A stretch of DNA of 64,000 bases, taken from Arcicella rosea. GTDB taxonomy: Bacteria > Bacteroidota > Bacteroidia > Cytophagales > Spirosomataceae. Every line of letters starts with the position of its first letter. Position 1 is the stretch's first letter. The stretch is taken from the NCBI RefSeq assembly GCF_014204325.1, contig NZ_JACHKT010000004.1:48825-112824 (forward strand), read 5' to 3'. Both the position numbers and the translations under genes were made by a program. Of the stretch, positions 44,351-54,400 are shown piece by piece. The notes below the pieces were generated by a model, which was given only the letters and a program-made list of their open reading frames with translations, ran no database searches and was not told where the DNA came from.

Positions 44351-44396
44351 AAAAACAAAACCCTGATAATTTTAAAACTATCAGGGTTTTGTTTTT
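44351..44396. terminator. Strong bidirectional terminator
   Basis: 18-bp perfect arms (44351-44368 and 44379-44396, core accctgata) with a 10-nt loop and T-runs on both strands separate the convergent DUF58 and glyA genes. Confidence 0.9.
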
Positions 44397-44410
44397 ATTC
44401 AATATTGGAA

Positions 44411-45703
44411 TTAAACATATAATGGAAATGCTTCCATCCATTTGTTTACTTCTGTTTTTACCGAACCTAAATAAGTATCGTTATCGTGATTCATCAATAC
44501 ACTGTCGATTAATTCTACGATATGTAACATCTCTGCTTCTTTCATACCACGAGTAGTCATCGCTGCCGTACCAACACGCATACCAGAAGTAACAAATGGA
44601 GATTTGTCATCAAATGGAACCATGTTTTTGTTGATAGTAATATCAGCTTTAATCAAAGTATTTTCAGCTAATTTACCAGTCAAACCTTTTGGACGTAAGT
44701 CGATAAGCATTAAGTGGTTATCAGTTCCACCAGAAATAATTTTATAACCTTTATCAACAAAAGCCTGAGCCATTACTTTGGCATTTTTCTGCAATTGTTC
44801 AGCATAAATTTGGAAGTCGTCTGTAAGGGCTTCTCCGAAAGCAATTGCTTTAGCAGCAATTACGTGTTCTAATGGACCACCTTGCGTTCCTGGGAAAACA
44901 CCGCCATCTAATAAAGCTGACATTGTTTTTAATTCACCTTTCAAGGTTTTTAAACCGAATGGGTTTTCAAAATCTTGTCCCATCATAATCAAACCACCAC
45001 GAGGGCCTCTTAAAGTTTTGTGAGTGGTAGTCGTTACGATATGGCAATGTTGCATTGGATTGTTCAACAAACCTTTAGCAATCAAAGCTGATGGGTGAGA
45101 AATATCTGCTAATAAAATTGCTCCTACTTGGTCAGCAATAGCACGTAAACGTACATAGTCCCAATCACGAGAGTAAGCTGAAGCACCACAGATAATCAAT
45201 TTAGGTTGTTCTTTCAAAGCAGTAGCTTCTACTTTATCCCAATCAATTAAACCTGTTTCTTGTTCTACACCGTAGAAAAACGCTTGGAAGTATTTACCAG
45301 AAAAGTTTACTGGAGAACCATGCGATAAGTGACCACCGTGCGAAAGGTTGAAACCTAAAATTTTATCGCCAGGATTCAAGAAAGATAAGAAAACCGCTGC
45401 GTTTGCTTGTGCACCAGAGTGAGGTTGAACATTTGCCCAAGTAGCACCGAACAATGCTTTTGCACGCTCGATTGCAATTGTTTCTACTTGATCTACTACT
45501 TCGCAGCCGCCATAATAACGTTTGCCCGGTAGTCCTTCTGCATACTTGTTTGTCAAAACTGAGCCTTGAGCTTCCATTACTTGCTTTGAAGTAAAGTTTT
45601 CTGAAGCAATCAATTCGATACCGTACTCCTGACGGTGAGCTTCTTGATTAATCAAGTTGAAAATTTCGGTATCTCTTTCGAGCGTGAAAGTTGCTGTTGC
45701 CAT
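44411..45703 (-). CDS. glyA: Serine hydroxymethyltransferase
   Basis: Start set at the inner ATG ([11 protein letters not shown], 45703), which fits family length (430 residues); an ATG at 45739 would add twelve. Signatures: [17 protein letters not shown] near the start, [18 protein letters not shown], and the PLP lysine in [15 protein letters not shown]. It converts serine and THF to glycine and 5,10-methylene-THF. Confidence 0.96.
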   Translation of the reverse strand: MATATFTLERDTEIFNLINQEAHRQEYGIELIASENFTSKQVMEAQGSVLTNKYAEGLPGKRYYGGCEVVDQVETIAIERAKALFGATWANVQPHSGAQANAAVFLSFLNPGDKILGFNLSHGGHLSHGSPVNFSGKYFQAFFYGVEQETGLIDWDKVEATALKEQPKLIICGASAYSRDWDYVRLRAIADQVGAILLADISHPSALIAKGLLNNPMQHCHIVTTTTHKTLRGPRGGLIMMGQDFENPFGLKTLKGELKTMSALLDGGVFPGTQGGPLEHVIAAKAIAFGEALTDDFQIYAEQLQKNAKVMAQAFVDKGYKIISGGTDNHLMLIDLRPKGLTGKLAENTLIKADITINKNMVPFDDKSPFVTSGMRVGTAAMTTRGMKEAEMLHIVELIDSVLMNHDNDTYLGSVKTEVNKWMEAFPLYV

Positions 45704-45926
45704 TTTATTAGAAGATTGCACGAATTTTAAGCCGTACATGGTTGGTTCTGTTAAAGAAAATCAACAAATTGTTATAAATTCATCAACAATGTGATAATTT
45801 ATCGGTAAAAATACTGCTTAAAAATGGATTGTAAAAACATTTTTCTAAATGTCAGCAAGCTTACCTTTCAATAAAGTAAAATCTTTGAAATTTGTGATGA
45901 AAATTCAACTAAAATCAACAGCATAA

Positions 45927-46502
45927 ATGAAAAAGTTATTGACAATTCTGCTAACAATCAGTGTATTATCAGTTTTAGCACAAGATGCCCCAACAGCCTT
46001 AAAGATTGGAGATAAAGCTCCAGACTTTCAAGCGAAAGATCATGCAGGAAATATCGTTAGTTTAAAAGAATTAACTAAAAAAGGAAAGGTAGTCGTGATG
46101 TTCTATCGTGGAGCATGGTGTCCGTACTGTAATAAGTACATGAGTGAGATAGAACAAGCCTTACCAGATTTTTCTGCGAAAAATGCCACTGTAGTTGCTA
46201 TAACGCCTGAACCAGAAGAATCTATCAGCAAAGCCGTTGGAAAAACAAAAGCCACTTTCTCTATCATTTACGATAAAGAAAGAAGTATTATGAAGGAATG
46301 GAAAGTGGCTTATGAAATGTCTCCAGATTTACAGACAAAATATAAAGGCTATGGTTTAGATTTACAAAAACAACAAGGAGATTGGATGTTGCCCGTTCCT
46401 GCTACTTATGTGATTGGCAAGAATGGCAAAATAGAGTTCGTTCACTTCGACGAAAACTATCAGAAAAGAGCAGAAATTAAAGATATTTTAATGAAGCTGT
46501 AA
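45927..46502 (+). CDS. Exported peroxiredoxin-like (AhpC/TSA) protein
   Basis: 191 residues with a signal peptide (MKKLLTILLTISVLSVLA, then QDAP) and a thioredoxin fold: IGDKAPDFQAKDHAGN, VVMFYRGAWCPYCNKYMSEI (CxxC at the active site), and VPATYVIGKNGKIEFVHFDENY. The CPYC pair fits a peroxiredoxin-like or thiol-disulfide protein in the periplasm. Isolated gene. Confidence 0.88.
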   Translation: MKKLLTILLTISVLSVLAQDAPTALKIGDKAPDFQAKDHAGNIVSLKELTKKGKVVVMFYRGAWCPYCNKYMSEIEQALPDFSAKNATVVAITPEPEESISKAVGKTKATFSIIYDKERSIMKEWKVAYEMSPDLQTKYKGYGLDLQKQQGDWMLPVPATYVIGKNGKIEFVHFDENYQKRAEIKDILMKL

Positions 46503-46522
46503 AGTATGTAATTTGAAAATTT

Positions 46523-46570
46523 GAAGATTTGGTGATTTCAAAATGTTAATTTTGAAATCACCAAATCTTC
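46523..46570. terminator. 22-bp perfect hairpin, intergenic
   Basis: Arms 46523-46544 and 46549-46570 (core ttggtgatttca) are perfectly complementary with a 4-nt loop, just after the peroxiredoxin gene. A+T-rich; acts as terminator or mRNA end structure. Confidence 0.65.
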
Positions 46571-46640
46571 AGAAGATGCTTGAAAGATGCCTTGATTTAA
46601 AAATATTAATTATCAAATTGAAAAATCTGTAAATACTAAA

Positions 46641-46686
46641 AAGATGAGCTGATTTGAAAATATCAATCTTCAAATCAGCTCATCTT
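46641..46686. terminator. 18-bp perfect hairpin before the GH3 gene end
   Basis: aagatgagctgatttgaa (46641-46658) pairs with ttcaaatcagctcatctt (46669-46686), 17 bp from the stop codon of the minus-strand GH3 gene. Likely its terminator. Confidence 0.65.
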
Positions 46687-46702
46687 CAAATTTTCAAATC
46701 AA

Positions 46703-49700
46703 TTATATCCCTCTCTTAATCGCCTGATAAATTACTTCGTTGATATTTGTTCTTACATTCAAGTCAGAAAGTTTAGAATTGTTTCTGGTTGGATACACCC
46801 TATTACAAAGGAAAACATAAACCAATTGATGCTCAGGATCTACCCAAGTATAAGTACCTGTAAAGCCAGAATGTCCAAAGCTCGACGGACTAGCACTGGC
46901 TGCTGCACTAATACCAGCACGTTTACGGTCTGGTTTATCAAAACCTACGCCTCTTCTACTATTTTCTTCTACCGAAAAAGGATAAGCAGTCCATTCTTTC
47001 ATGGTAGATTCTTTGATAAATTGTGTACCGCCATAAAATCCATTTTGAAGATACATCTGCATCAATTTAGCCAAATCTTGTGCAGTACCAAAAAGCCCCG
47101 CATGTCCCGAAATACCATTCAGCATAGATGCTCCTTCATCGTGTACACGTCCATGAATAAGTGTTTTACGGTATAGCGAATCATACTCAGAAGGAACAAT
47201 TCTTGACAATGGAAAATGCTCACGAGCATTATAAGTCAGTGTAGTTGCCCCCAAAGGTTTATAGAAAGTATCTTTCAAGAATGATTCAAAATCTTTTCCT
47301 GTTAGGCGAGGAATAATTTTTGGATACATATAATAAGATAAATCTGAATAAACGTATTCCTTTTTCTCTCTGAGAGGTGAATCCTCAATGGCTTTATAAA
47401 CGGTTTTGTTGTAGTCTTTATGCAACCACAAATTATCGGCTACTTGTACAGAATAATCGCCCGATTTGGTATAAGAGAACGTCTTTGGTTTCCAAATGGT
47501 TGGGGCTTTTACCAAATTGATACAATCTTTCCAAAGTGCTTTATCAGTTTGAATAATTTGGCACATTCTGGCTAAAGCCTTTTTACGACGGAATAATTTA
47601 TCCCAGAAAGTAATCGCATATTTATCAGAATATTTTTCTTTATAAATTTTACTGGCTAATACCATTTTGGTAGAATCCAGACAGTCCATCCAAAATGGAA
47701 TCCAAGCTTTTAAACGAGACTGATGTGTAAAGACATCTTTATACACTAAAGGAGCTTTGTTTGAATTTGCCCATTCTGGAATCAATTCCCCCATGGTAGT
47801 ATTCAAGGTAAATTTTCCTTCGTCTTCCATTTTCATCATCGAAGGTACAGAAGTACTAATTTTGGTAATAGAAGCTAAATCGTATAAATCGTTGGTTGTA
47901 ACTGCTGTGCCTTCGTAAGTTTGTTTTCCGTAGGCTTTATGCAAAATTACCTTGCCATTTTTTGCCACTAATACTACTGCCCCTGGAGTAGCTTTTTGTC
48001 TGATAGCTTCATTAACAATTGAATCAACTTTGCTTGTTAAGAATTTTGTGTCAATTCCTACCGCTTCAGGTACAGCATATTGAAAACGTTTCAAAGGTTC
48101 CGTTTTGATACCATCGTTATATCTGAATGCCATGCTTACACCTACAGGCAATTTTCCTTTAGCACCGATCGCTCCAAAAATTAATTCGGCTATTGCTACA
48201 GACTCGTGCATTTGTGGGCTTTCCTGATAGGTAATCATTAAAGCTTTGGCTTTATCAAGATTCTCAAATTTAGATAATGTATAAGCATTTGAGAAAAGCG
48301 AAACGATGGTTTTAGTCGAATTGGCAAACTCTTTTACCAATTCCTCTATTTTAGGATGAATACTGTAATTTTTGGCAGGACGAACCGATTGCCCATTTAC
48401 AGCCATTAATACCAAATTGTAGTTCTTTAAAGAATCTCTAACCGCTTGAATGGCTTCATTACTTGAGTTTTCGTCTAAATTAAAATGCTGAACATCTGTA
48501 TAATTTGAAAGCATTTTCTGAAAATCAGTAGGTTTTTTACTACCGAAAGTAGGATTTCCAATATTCAATGATGCAATTTTTAAAGTATCTAAATTTCTTA
48601 ATGGAATAATATTCTCATCATTTTTCAACAATGTGATAGTTTCTTCGGCAAAAGTACGGTTCAATACTTCTGATTTTTTAGGATTCAAATCCGTAATCAG
48701 ATTTTTTATTTCTATAGGTTTGTACTGGTCTAAACCAGCCCAAGCTTTGGCTGTCAAAATTCTTTTTACTCTTAAATCAATATCAGCTTGTGAGATTTCT
48801 CCTTTTTCTAAGGCTTTTTTGATGGCATTAAAAGCGGCAGGGACATCAACAAAAGTTTCTAAAACATCATTACCAGCTAAAATAGCTTTTACATTCGCAG
48901 TGCCTTCGGGAAAAAATTTTACGGCTCCTTGCATATCCATAGCATCCGTAAAAACCAATCCTTTGAAGCCTAAATCTTTTCGTAATAAATCGGTAACAAT
49001 ATTTTTAGATAAAGTAGAAGCAAGGTTTTTAGTTGTATCCAATGAAGGAATACTTAAATGTGCCACCATTACTCCTTGCAAACCATTTTCGATTAATGTT
49101 CTGTAAGGAAAAAGTTCTAAAGAATCTAAACGAGTACGATTGTGAGGAATAACGGGTAAATCTGTATGTGAATCAACGCCTGTATCGCCATGCCCTGGGA
49201 AATGCTTGGCAGAAGTAATGATACCTCCTTTTTGCAAACCACGCATATAAGCTAAAGCTTTTGAGGTAACTTTTTCACGATTCTCGCCAAAAGAGCGGAA
49301 ATTGATAACAGGATTATTAGGATTATTATTGACATCAACTACTGGGGCATAATTTACATGTACGCCCATTCGCTTGCATTGTTGGGCAATTTGCAAGCCC
49401 ATTTCTTCTAATAATTGCTCGTTACCTTGCATTGCACCCAAAGTCATTTGATATGGGAAACGAACTGTGCTGTCTAAACGCATTTCTAGTCCCCATTCCA
49501 AATCCATTCCAATCATCAAAGGTACTTTAGACATAGATTGTAGTTTATTTACAAGTAAGGCTTGTGCTGTTGGGCGGTTACGAAACAACACAAAGCCACC
49601 TACATGATAATCTCTTACAATTTTATATAAACGAGCTGTATCGTATTCATAACTATAATTGCCACGAGGCATCATTAATTGTCCGATTTTTTCATCAACA

Positions 49701-49822
49701 GAAAGTTTATTGAAAACAGAATCCACCCAACGCTGATTGGCATTTGGGAAAAGATTTTGGGCTTTAAGTTGAGAAATCAGAGAAAGGAAAAGTATAAAAG
49801 TGATGAAGCTGAATTTTTTCAT
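46703..49822 (-). CDS. Exported GH3 glycosidase fused to a beta-lactamase-type serine hydrolase
   Basis: 1039 residues. Signal peptide (MKKFSFITFILFLSLISQLKA), then a GH3 NagZ-like domain: IGMDLEWG, SAKHFPGHGDTGVDSH (206-218) and the nucleophile Asp293 in FTDAMDMQGA; a GH3 C-terminal domain follows. From about residue 590 a class C beta-lactamase/penicillin-binding-like domain with LASITKIST (SxxK). NagZ-type GH3 enzymes remove N-acetylglucosamine from peptidoglycan fragments; the hydrolase may act on the peptide or a sugar ester. This fusion is typical of Bacteroidota and likely recycles or degrades peptidoglycan in the periplasm. Confidence 0.92.
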   Translation of the reverse strand: MKKFSFITFILFLSLISQLKAQNLFPNANQRWVDSVFNKLSVDEKIGQLMMPRGNYSYEYDTARLYKIVRDYHVGGFVLFRNRPTAQALLVNKLQSMSKVPLMIGMDLEWGLEMRLDSTVRFPYQMTLGAMQGNEQLLEEMGLQIAQQCKRMGVHVNYAPVVDVNNNPNNPVINFRSFGENREKVTSKALAYMRGLQKGGIITSAKHFPGHGDTGVDSHTDLPVIPHNRTRLDSLELFPYRTLIENGLQGVMVAHLSIPSLDTTKNLASTLSKNIVTDLLRKDLGFKGLVFTDAMDMQGAVKFFPEGTANVKAILAGNDVLETFVDVPAAFNAIKKALEKGEISQADIDLRVKRILTAKAWAGLDQYKPIEIKNLITDLNPKKSEVLNRTFAEETITLLKNDENIIPLRNLDTLKIASLNIGNPTFGSKKPTDFQKMLSNYTDVQHFNLDENSSNEAIQAVRDSLKNYNLVLMAVNGQSVRPAKNYSIHPKIEELVKEFANSTKTIVSLFSNAYTLSKFENLDKAKALMITYQESPQMHESVAIAELIFGAIGAKGKLPVGVSMAFRYNDGIKTEPLKRFQYAVPEAVGIDTKFLTSKVDSIVNEAIRQKATPGAVVLVAKNGKVILHKAYGKQTYEGTAVTTNDLYDLASITKISTSVPSMMKMEDEGKFTLNTTMGELIPEWANSNKAPLVYKDVFTHQSRLKAWIPFWMDCLDSTKMVLASKIYKEKYSDKYAITFWDKLFRRKKALARMCQIIQTDKALWKDCINLVKAPTIWKPKTFSYTKSGDYSVQVADNLWLHKDYNKTVYKAIEDSPLREKKEYVYSDLSYYMYPKIIPRLTGKDFESFLKDTFYKPLGATTLTYNAREHFPLSRIVPSEYDSLYRKTLIHGRVHDEGASMLNGISGHAGLFGTAQDLAKLMQMYLQNGFYGGTQFIKESTMKEWTAYPFSVEENSRRGVGFDKPDRKRAGISAAASASPSSFGHSGFTGTYTWVDPEHQLVYVFLCNRVYPTRNNSKLSDLNVRTNINEVIYQAIKRGI

Positions 49823-50282
49823 ACAGAAATTAAGATTAGTTGATACTGCAATTTACACAAAAAATATTGGTGAAGGCTCAGGACAGTACCTTTCTGACGA
49901 GAGAAACGGAATTGTTTTGATGATATTAGAAAAGAAAAAAGCTATATTTTTTAACAAAATTTAAGAGATACTAGTTAGTGATAAAGTAGGCATTTTTGCT
50001 CAAATGAATAAAATTTTGTCAAAAAACTGCCAGCAATATTTTAATTTTGTATATATTTATAACATAATCAAGAAAGAATGCCTAAACGAAAACCATGTTG
50101 TTAATATTTGTTAACGCTTTTAAAAATTTTAGCATTTTTTTTGGAATTAATATTACAACAACTATCTTTGAATTACCCTTTCTTTCTAACTACTAGAAAG
50201 AGTTTCTAAAATTCACTAAAATAAAAATATAGGAGATATAATATGATATAAAGCTTTACGTTAACTAAATAGATTTATCAAA
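49823..50282. other. Divergent intergenic region with the sigma-factor promoter
   Basis: 460 bp, A+T-rich, no ORF. It holds the consensus promoter at 50141-50170 and a roughly 105-nt leader for the sigma-factor gene. No strong stem seen in the leader. Confidence 0.6.
50141..50170 (+). promoter_or_regulatory. Consensus Bacteroidota promoter of the sigma-factor gene
   Basis: TTG at 50141-50143, 19-bp spacer, TATCTTTG at 50163-50170: an exact match to the housekeeping consensus. Confidence 0.7.
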
Positions 50283-50885
50283 ATGGAAAAAATCCATGTT
50301 AACGACAGCGAGCTTGTATCACGCTATATAAAAAACAGTGACGAAAAGGCATTTGAAACTCTTGTTCGCCGATACAAATCCAAAGTTTATACTACGATTT
50401 ACTTAATTGTTAAAGACACCTTCGTAGCCGAAGATTTAATGCAAGATACTTTCATTAAAGCTGTTGATGTGCTTCGTTCGGGGAAATACAATGATGAAGG
50501 AAAGTTTTTGCCTTGGGTGCTTAGAATTGCACACAACATGGCAATTGACTATTTCCGTCGTGATAAACGCTATCCAAATGTCGTATTCGAAGATGGTAGC
50601 AGTGTGTTTAATACATTAGATTTTGCAGAAGATTCTTATGAAGATTTGCAAATTCGTGAAGAATCGCACGCACATCTAAGAGATCTGATTAAACGTCTTC
50701 CTGACACGCAAAGAGAAGTGCTTGTGATGCGTCATTACGAAGATATGAGTTTTCAGGAAATTGCAGACGCTACAGGCGTAAGCATTAACACGGCACTAGG
50801 AAGAATGCGTTATGCGTTGATAAATCTACGCAAAATGATGAGTAAACATTCTCCGAGCTATGATACAAACCTTTACGCAGCATGA
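50283..50885 (+). CDS. ECF-type sigma factor (RpoE-like)
   Basis: 200 residues with region 2 (FETLVRRYKSKVYTTIYLIV, AEDLMQDTFIKAVDVL, WVLRIAHNMAIDYFRRDKR) and region 4 (LPDTQREVLVMRHYEDMSFQEIADATGVSINTALGRMRYAL). Its housekeeping-type promoter suggests steady expression. The 3' end overlaps the next small gene by 26 bp, hinting at translational coupling with a regulator. Confidence 0.93.
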   Translation: MEKIHVNDSELVSRYIKNSDEKAFETLVRRYKSKVYTTIYLIVKDTFVAEDLMQDTFIKAVDVLRSGKYNDEGKFLPWVLRIAHNMAIDYFRRDKRYPNVVFEDGSSVFNTLDFAEDSYEDLQIREESHAHLRDLIKRLPDTQREVLVMRHYEDMSFQEIADATGVSINTALGRMRYALINLRKMMSKHSPSYDTNLYAA

Positions 50886-51105
50886 CGTTATCCGTTACGT
50901 CTATCAAGAAACAACGGAAGAAGAAAATCTTATGATTCAGGACGGACTAGTCCATGATTCTGAGATGCTGGAATTTTATTTAGATATGCTTGATGTGAAA
51001 GCAGGTCTGGATAAAAGCCTTCAACAACCTTCCGAAAGAAGCATAGACAATGTTCTTGCGTATTCGAGAAACTATAAAGAAAATCATCAGGTCTTAGTTG
51101 TTTAG
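50860..51105 (+). CDS. Small acidic protein overlapping the sigma-factor gene
   Basis: 81 residues, no membrane segment, no family recognised. It is acidic and helical (QETTEEENLMIQDGLVHDSEMLEFYLDMLDVKAGLD), in the +1 frame relative to the sigma-factor end with a 26-bp overlap. The position suggests a cytoplasmic partner or anti-sigma of the sigma factor, but there is no motif such as a zinc-binding anti-sigma site. A terminator hairpin follows. Confidence 0.7.
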   Translation: MIQTFTQHDVIRYVYQETTEEENLMIQDGLVHDSEMLEFYLDMLDVKAGLDKSLQQPSERSIDNVLAYSRNYKENHQVLVV

Positions 51106-51133
51106 CTAAGGATTGATGATTTTTTTATTTATG

Positions 51134-51186
51134 AAGCTGTACAAGGAAACCCTATTTTTGGGCTTCTTGGTACAGCTTTGTTTTTA
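51134..51186 (+). terminator. Terminator after the sigma factor pair
   Basis: aagctgtac...aag pairs with cttggtacagctt with one bulge, around an A+T-rich loop, then tgtttttatg. Confidence 0.65.
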
Positions 51187-51335
51187 TGTAGTTTTTACTT
51201 TACCAAAAAAAGAGTAATTTCCTTTTTGTTTTTATACATTTTCATCCATAAAGCTATAATCACTTGATAATCGTAGGTTTATAAAGATTAAGTAAAAGAT
51301 AATCTAACAACAACGCAACGCTTCGCAGATTGTGG

Positions 51336-51365
51336 TTGTCTAACAACACAGAATCCTTATTTTCG
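51336..51365 (+). promoter_or_regulatory. Probable promoter of the secreted subtilisin gene
   Basis: TTG at 51336-51338, 19-bp spacer and TATTTTCG at 51358-51365 differ from the consensus by one base. Confidence 0.45.
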
Positions 51366-51400
51366 GCAAATCGTTACCTATCCATTAACAAGTAAATATC

Positions 51401-54400
51401 ATGAAACAACTGCTTACACTGACACTCTTGCTTTTAGCGTTTACTTCCTTCGGGCAAGAAAGAGAATTGTACAATAGTTCTCAACAAAAAAGACTACAAA
51501 GTTTATCTTCGGAATTATCTACAGTTCAAGAGAATAACTACCAAAAAGCCGTAAAAATAGCTACAGAAAAGAAATGGCAGTTGAGTGGTAATTTAAAGAA
51601 CAACCGTTTTTTTAAATTGTATGGAATTGATGAAACGGGTCACCCACTTTACTTAGCAACAGAAAGTAATGCTCAAGCAGCAACCACTACTCGTACCGAC
51701 CAGCTTTATTCAGGAGGTTCTTTGGGCTTATCCTTGAATGGAAGCAGTGCTTCTGTAAAAAATAAATTAGGTATTTGGGATGGTGGTGGAGTACTTTCAA
51801 CCCATCAAGAGTTAACATCGAGGGTAACTCAACAAGATAAAACAACAGGTACGAATATTCATGCTACACACGTAGCGGGTACGTTGATTGCACAGGGAGT
51901 TTCGCCACTTGCCAGAGGAATGTCTTTTGGAGCAAGTTTAAAAGCTTGGGATTTTACCAGTGATAACGCTGAAATGACTGCTGCTGCTACAGGATTATTA
52001 GTGTCTAATCACTCTTATGGTTTTTTAGCAGGTTGGAGTTATGATGATACTCGTAGTCGTTGGTCATGGTATGGTAACACAAGCATTAGCCAAACAGAAG
52101 ATTATAAATTTGGATTTTACGACAGCAATACACAGTCATGGGATAAAATTGCTAATAGTGCTCCCTATTATCTTATCGTAAAATCAGCAGGAAATAATCG
52201 TAATGAAACAGGCCCTTCTGCGGGAGAATATTATTATTTAGGCACTTCAAGTGATACGAGTTCTGTAGCAAGAAGTAAGAATGATGGATATGATATTTTA
52301 GCAACAACCAGTACAGCTAAAAATATTTTAACTGTTGGTGCTGTTAGTGGAACAAATGGAAAAGCACCTCAGCAATCTTCTGAAATAAAAATCTCATCTT
52401 TTAGTAGTTGGGGGCCAACAGATGATGGAAGAATTAAACCTGATATTGTAGCGGTTGGTGTAAATCTGCTTTCAAGTTCTAATGCTTCTAATTCAAGTTA
52501 TACTATTTTAAGTGGTACTTCAATGTCTTCACCACAAGCTGCTGGAAGTATTTTATTGCTACAAGAATTATATGCACAGAAAAATGATGGATTAGTAATG
52601 CGTTCTTCAACATTAAAGGGTTTAGTATTGCACACGGCTGATGATGCTGGAAATGCTGGTCCAGATTATATTTATGGTTGGGGTTTGTTGAACATGGAAA
52701 AAGCAGCGAAAGTAATTCTGAATACTGATAAATCTTATGATATTTCAGAAAGAACATTGGCGAATGGAGCTACTTTTACACAAAAAGTAACAGCTTCTGG
52801 AAAAGGAGCATTAACAGCAACTATTTGTTGGACAGACCCAGAAGGAACAATTACCGCTGCAAGTGTTGCTAATTTGAATAATCGTACGCCAAAATTGATT
52901 AATGATTTAGACATTAGAATTTCGGATGGAACGAATACTTCTTTGCCTTTTATTTTAAATCCCGACCAGCCAAGTGCGGTGGCTACAAGAGGAGATAACA
53001 TCAGAGATAACGTTGAACAAATTCTGATTACAAATGCGATTCCTGGAAAAAGTTATACCATTACTGTTAGTCATAAAAGTACTTTAAAAAATAATACACA
53101 AGATTATGCTTTGATTCTCAGCGGGATTGGTGGTACAGAATACTGTGCTTCTACACCAACAACGATTCAAAACAATATTGAAAGTGTAAAATTAGGCGAC
53201 TTGACGGCTGATTATAAAATTGCTTCTTCACAAAGTATTCCTTTAGAAATTAATTTAAAAGGCACTTCAACAAAAAAAGTAAATGTTTATGTTGACTGGA
53301 ATGCCAACGGGACATTTGAAGAAGCTACAGAATTAGCGACAAGTTCTGGACAACTTGTAGGAGTAACTACTTTCAAATCAACAATAACTGCCCCTTCGGG
53401 TTTGACCGTTGGAAACAGTACACTTGTAAGAGTGATTGTTGCTGAAAACTCAGGAACTACCAATATTAGTAGCTGCGGAACTTACTCTCAAGGAGTTACG
53501 CAAGATTATAAAATTGAATTTATTCGCCCAAGTATTGATATTGCCTTAGTTGATTTAATCAAACCTGAAACAAATACTTTCTGTGCTTCATCGTCTGGTA
53601 CGGTTTCTGTTTCTTTGAGAAATATCGGAACAACGGCTCAACAAAATATTCCTGTTACAGTAAATGTTTTAGATGGAACAAGTATTGTAGCAACACTTAC
53701 AGGTACATACAAAAATCAACTAAGTACCTTTAGCGAAGGAACGCTTGTATTAGATGGAAGTTTCACGGCAAAAGTGGGTGCTAGCTATACTTTTGAGGTA
53801 AAAGTAAATTTATCAACCGACCAAGATATTACTAATAATAGCAAAAGTTTTGTGCGACAAGTAACCGCTTCAACAGCACCAACAACAGCCCAAGCAATTG
53901 TTTGTGAAGGTGCAACGGCTTTGAATGTAAAAGGAACGGAAACTTCTACTTTGCTTTGGTATGATGCCCAAACGGCTGGAAATTTATTATTCACAGGAAA
54001 TACTGGTACATTTAATAAGCCGACTACAGCCTCTAAAATTTATGTTGGAGTAAATGATATTTCGGGTTCGGTGGGAGCTAAAGATAAATATGTTTTTGGT
54101 GGAGGTACTTATTATGAAACCTTTGGACCAGAACCAATTATCGTTACACAAACTCCTTTGGTAATTGAAAGTGCTAGAGTATATATCGGAACAGCTGGAA
54201 AAATTACTTTTACAATTTATCGTCAGTCGGATTCGAGTCCAATTTCGTCAGTAACGTTAGATGTAACGCCAACTCGTACTACCGCCAATTCAACACGTTC
54301 GAATAATCAGTTGATAGATGATTCAACAGACCAAGGGGTTGTCTTGCCTTTGAATTTATCAATTCCAGCAGCGGGAACTTATATTTTATCACAAGAATGT

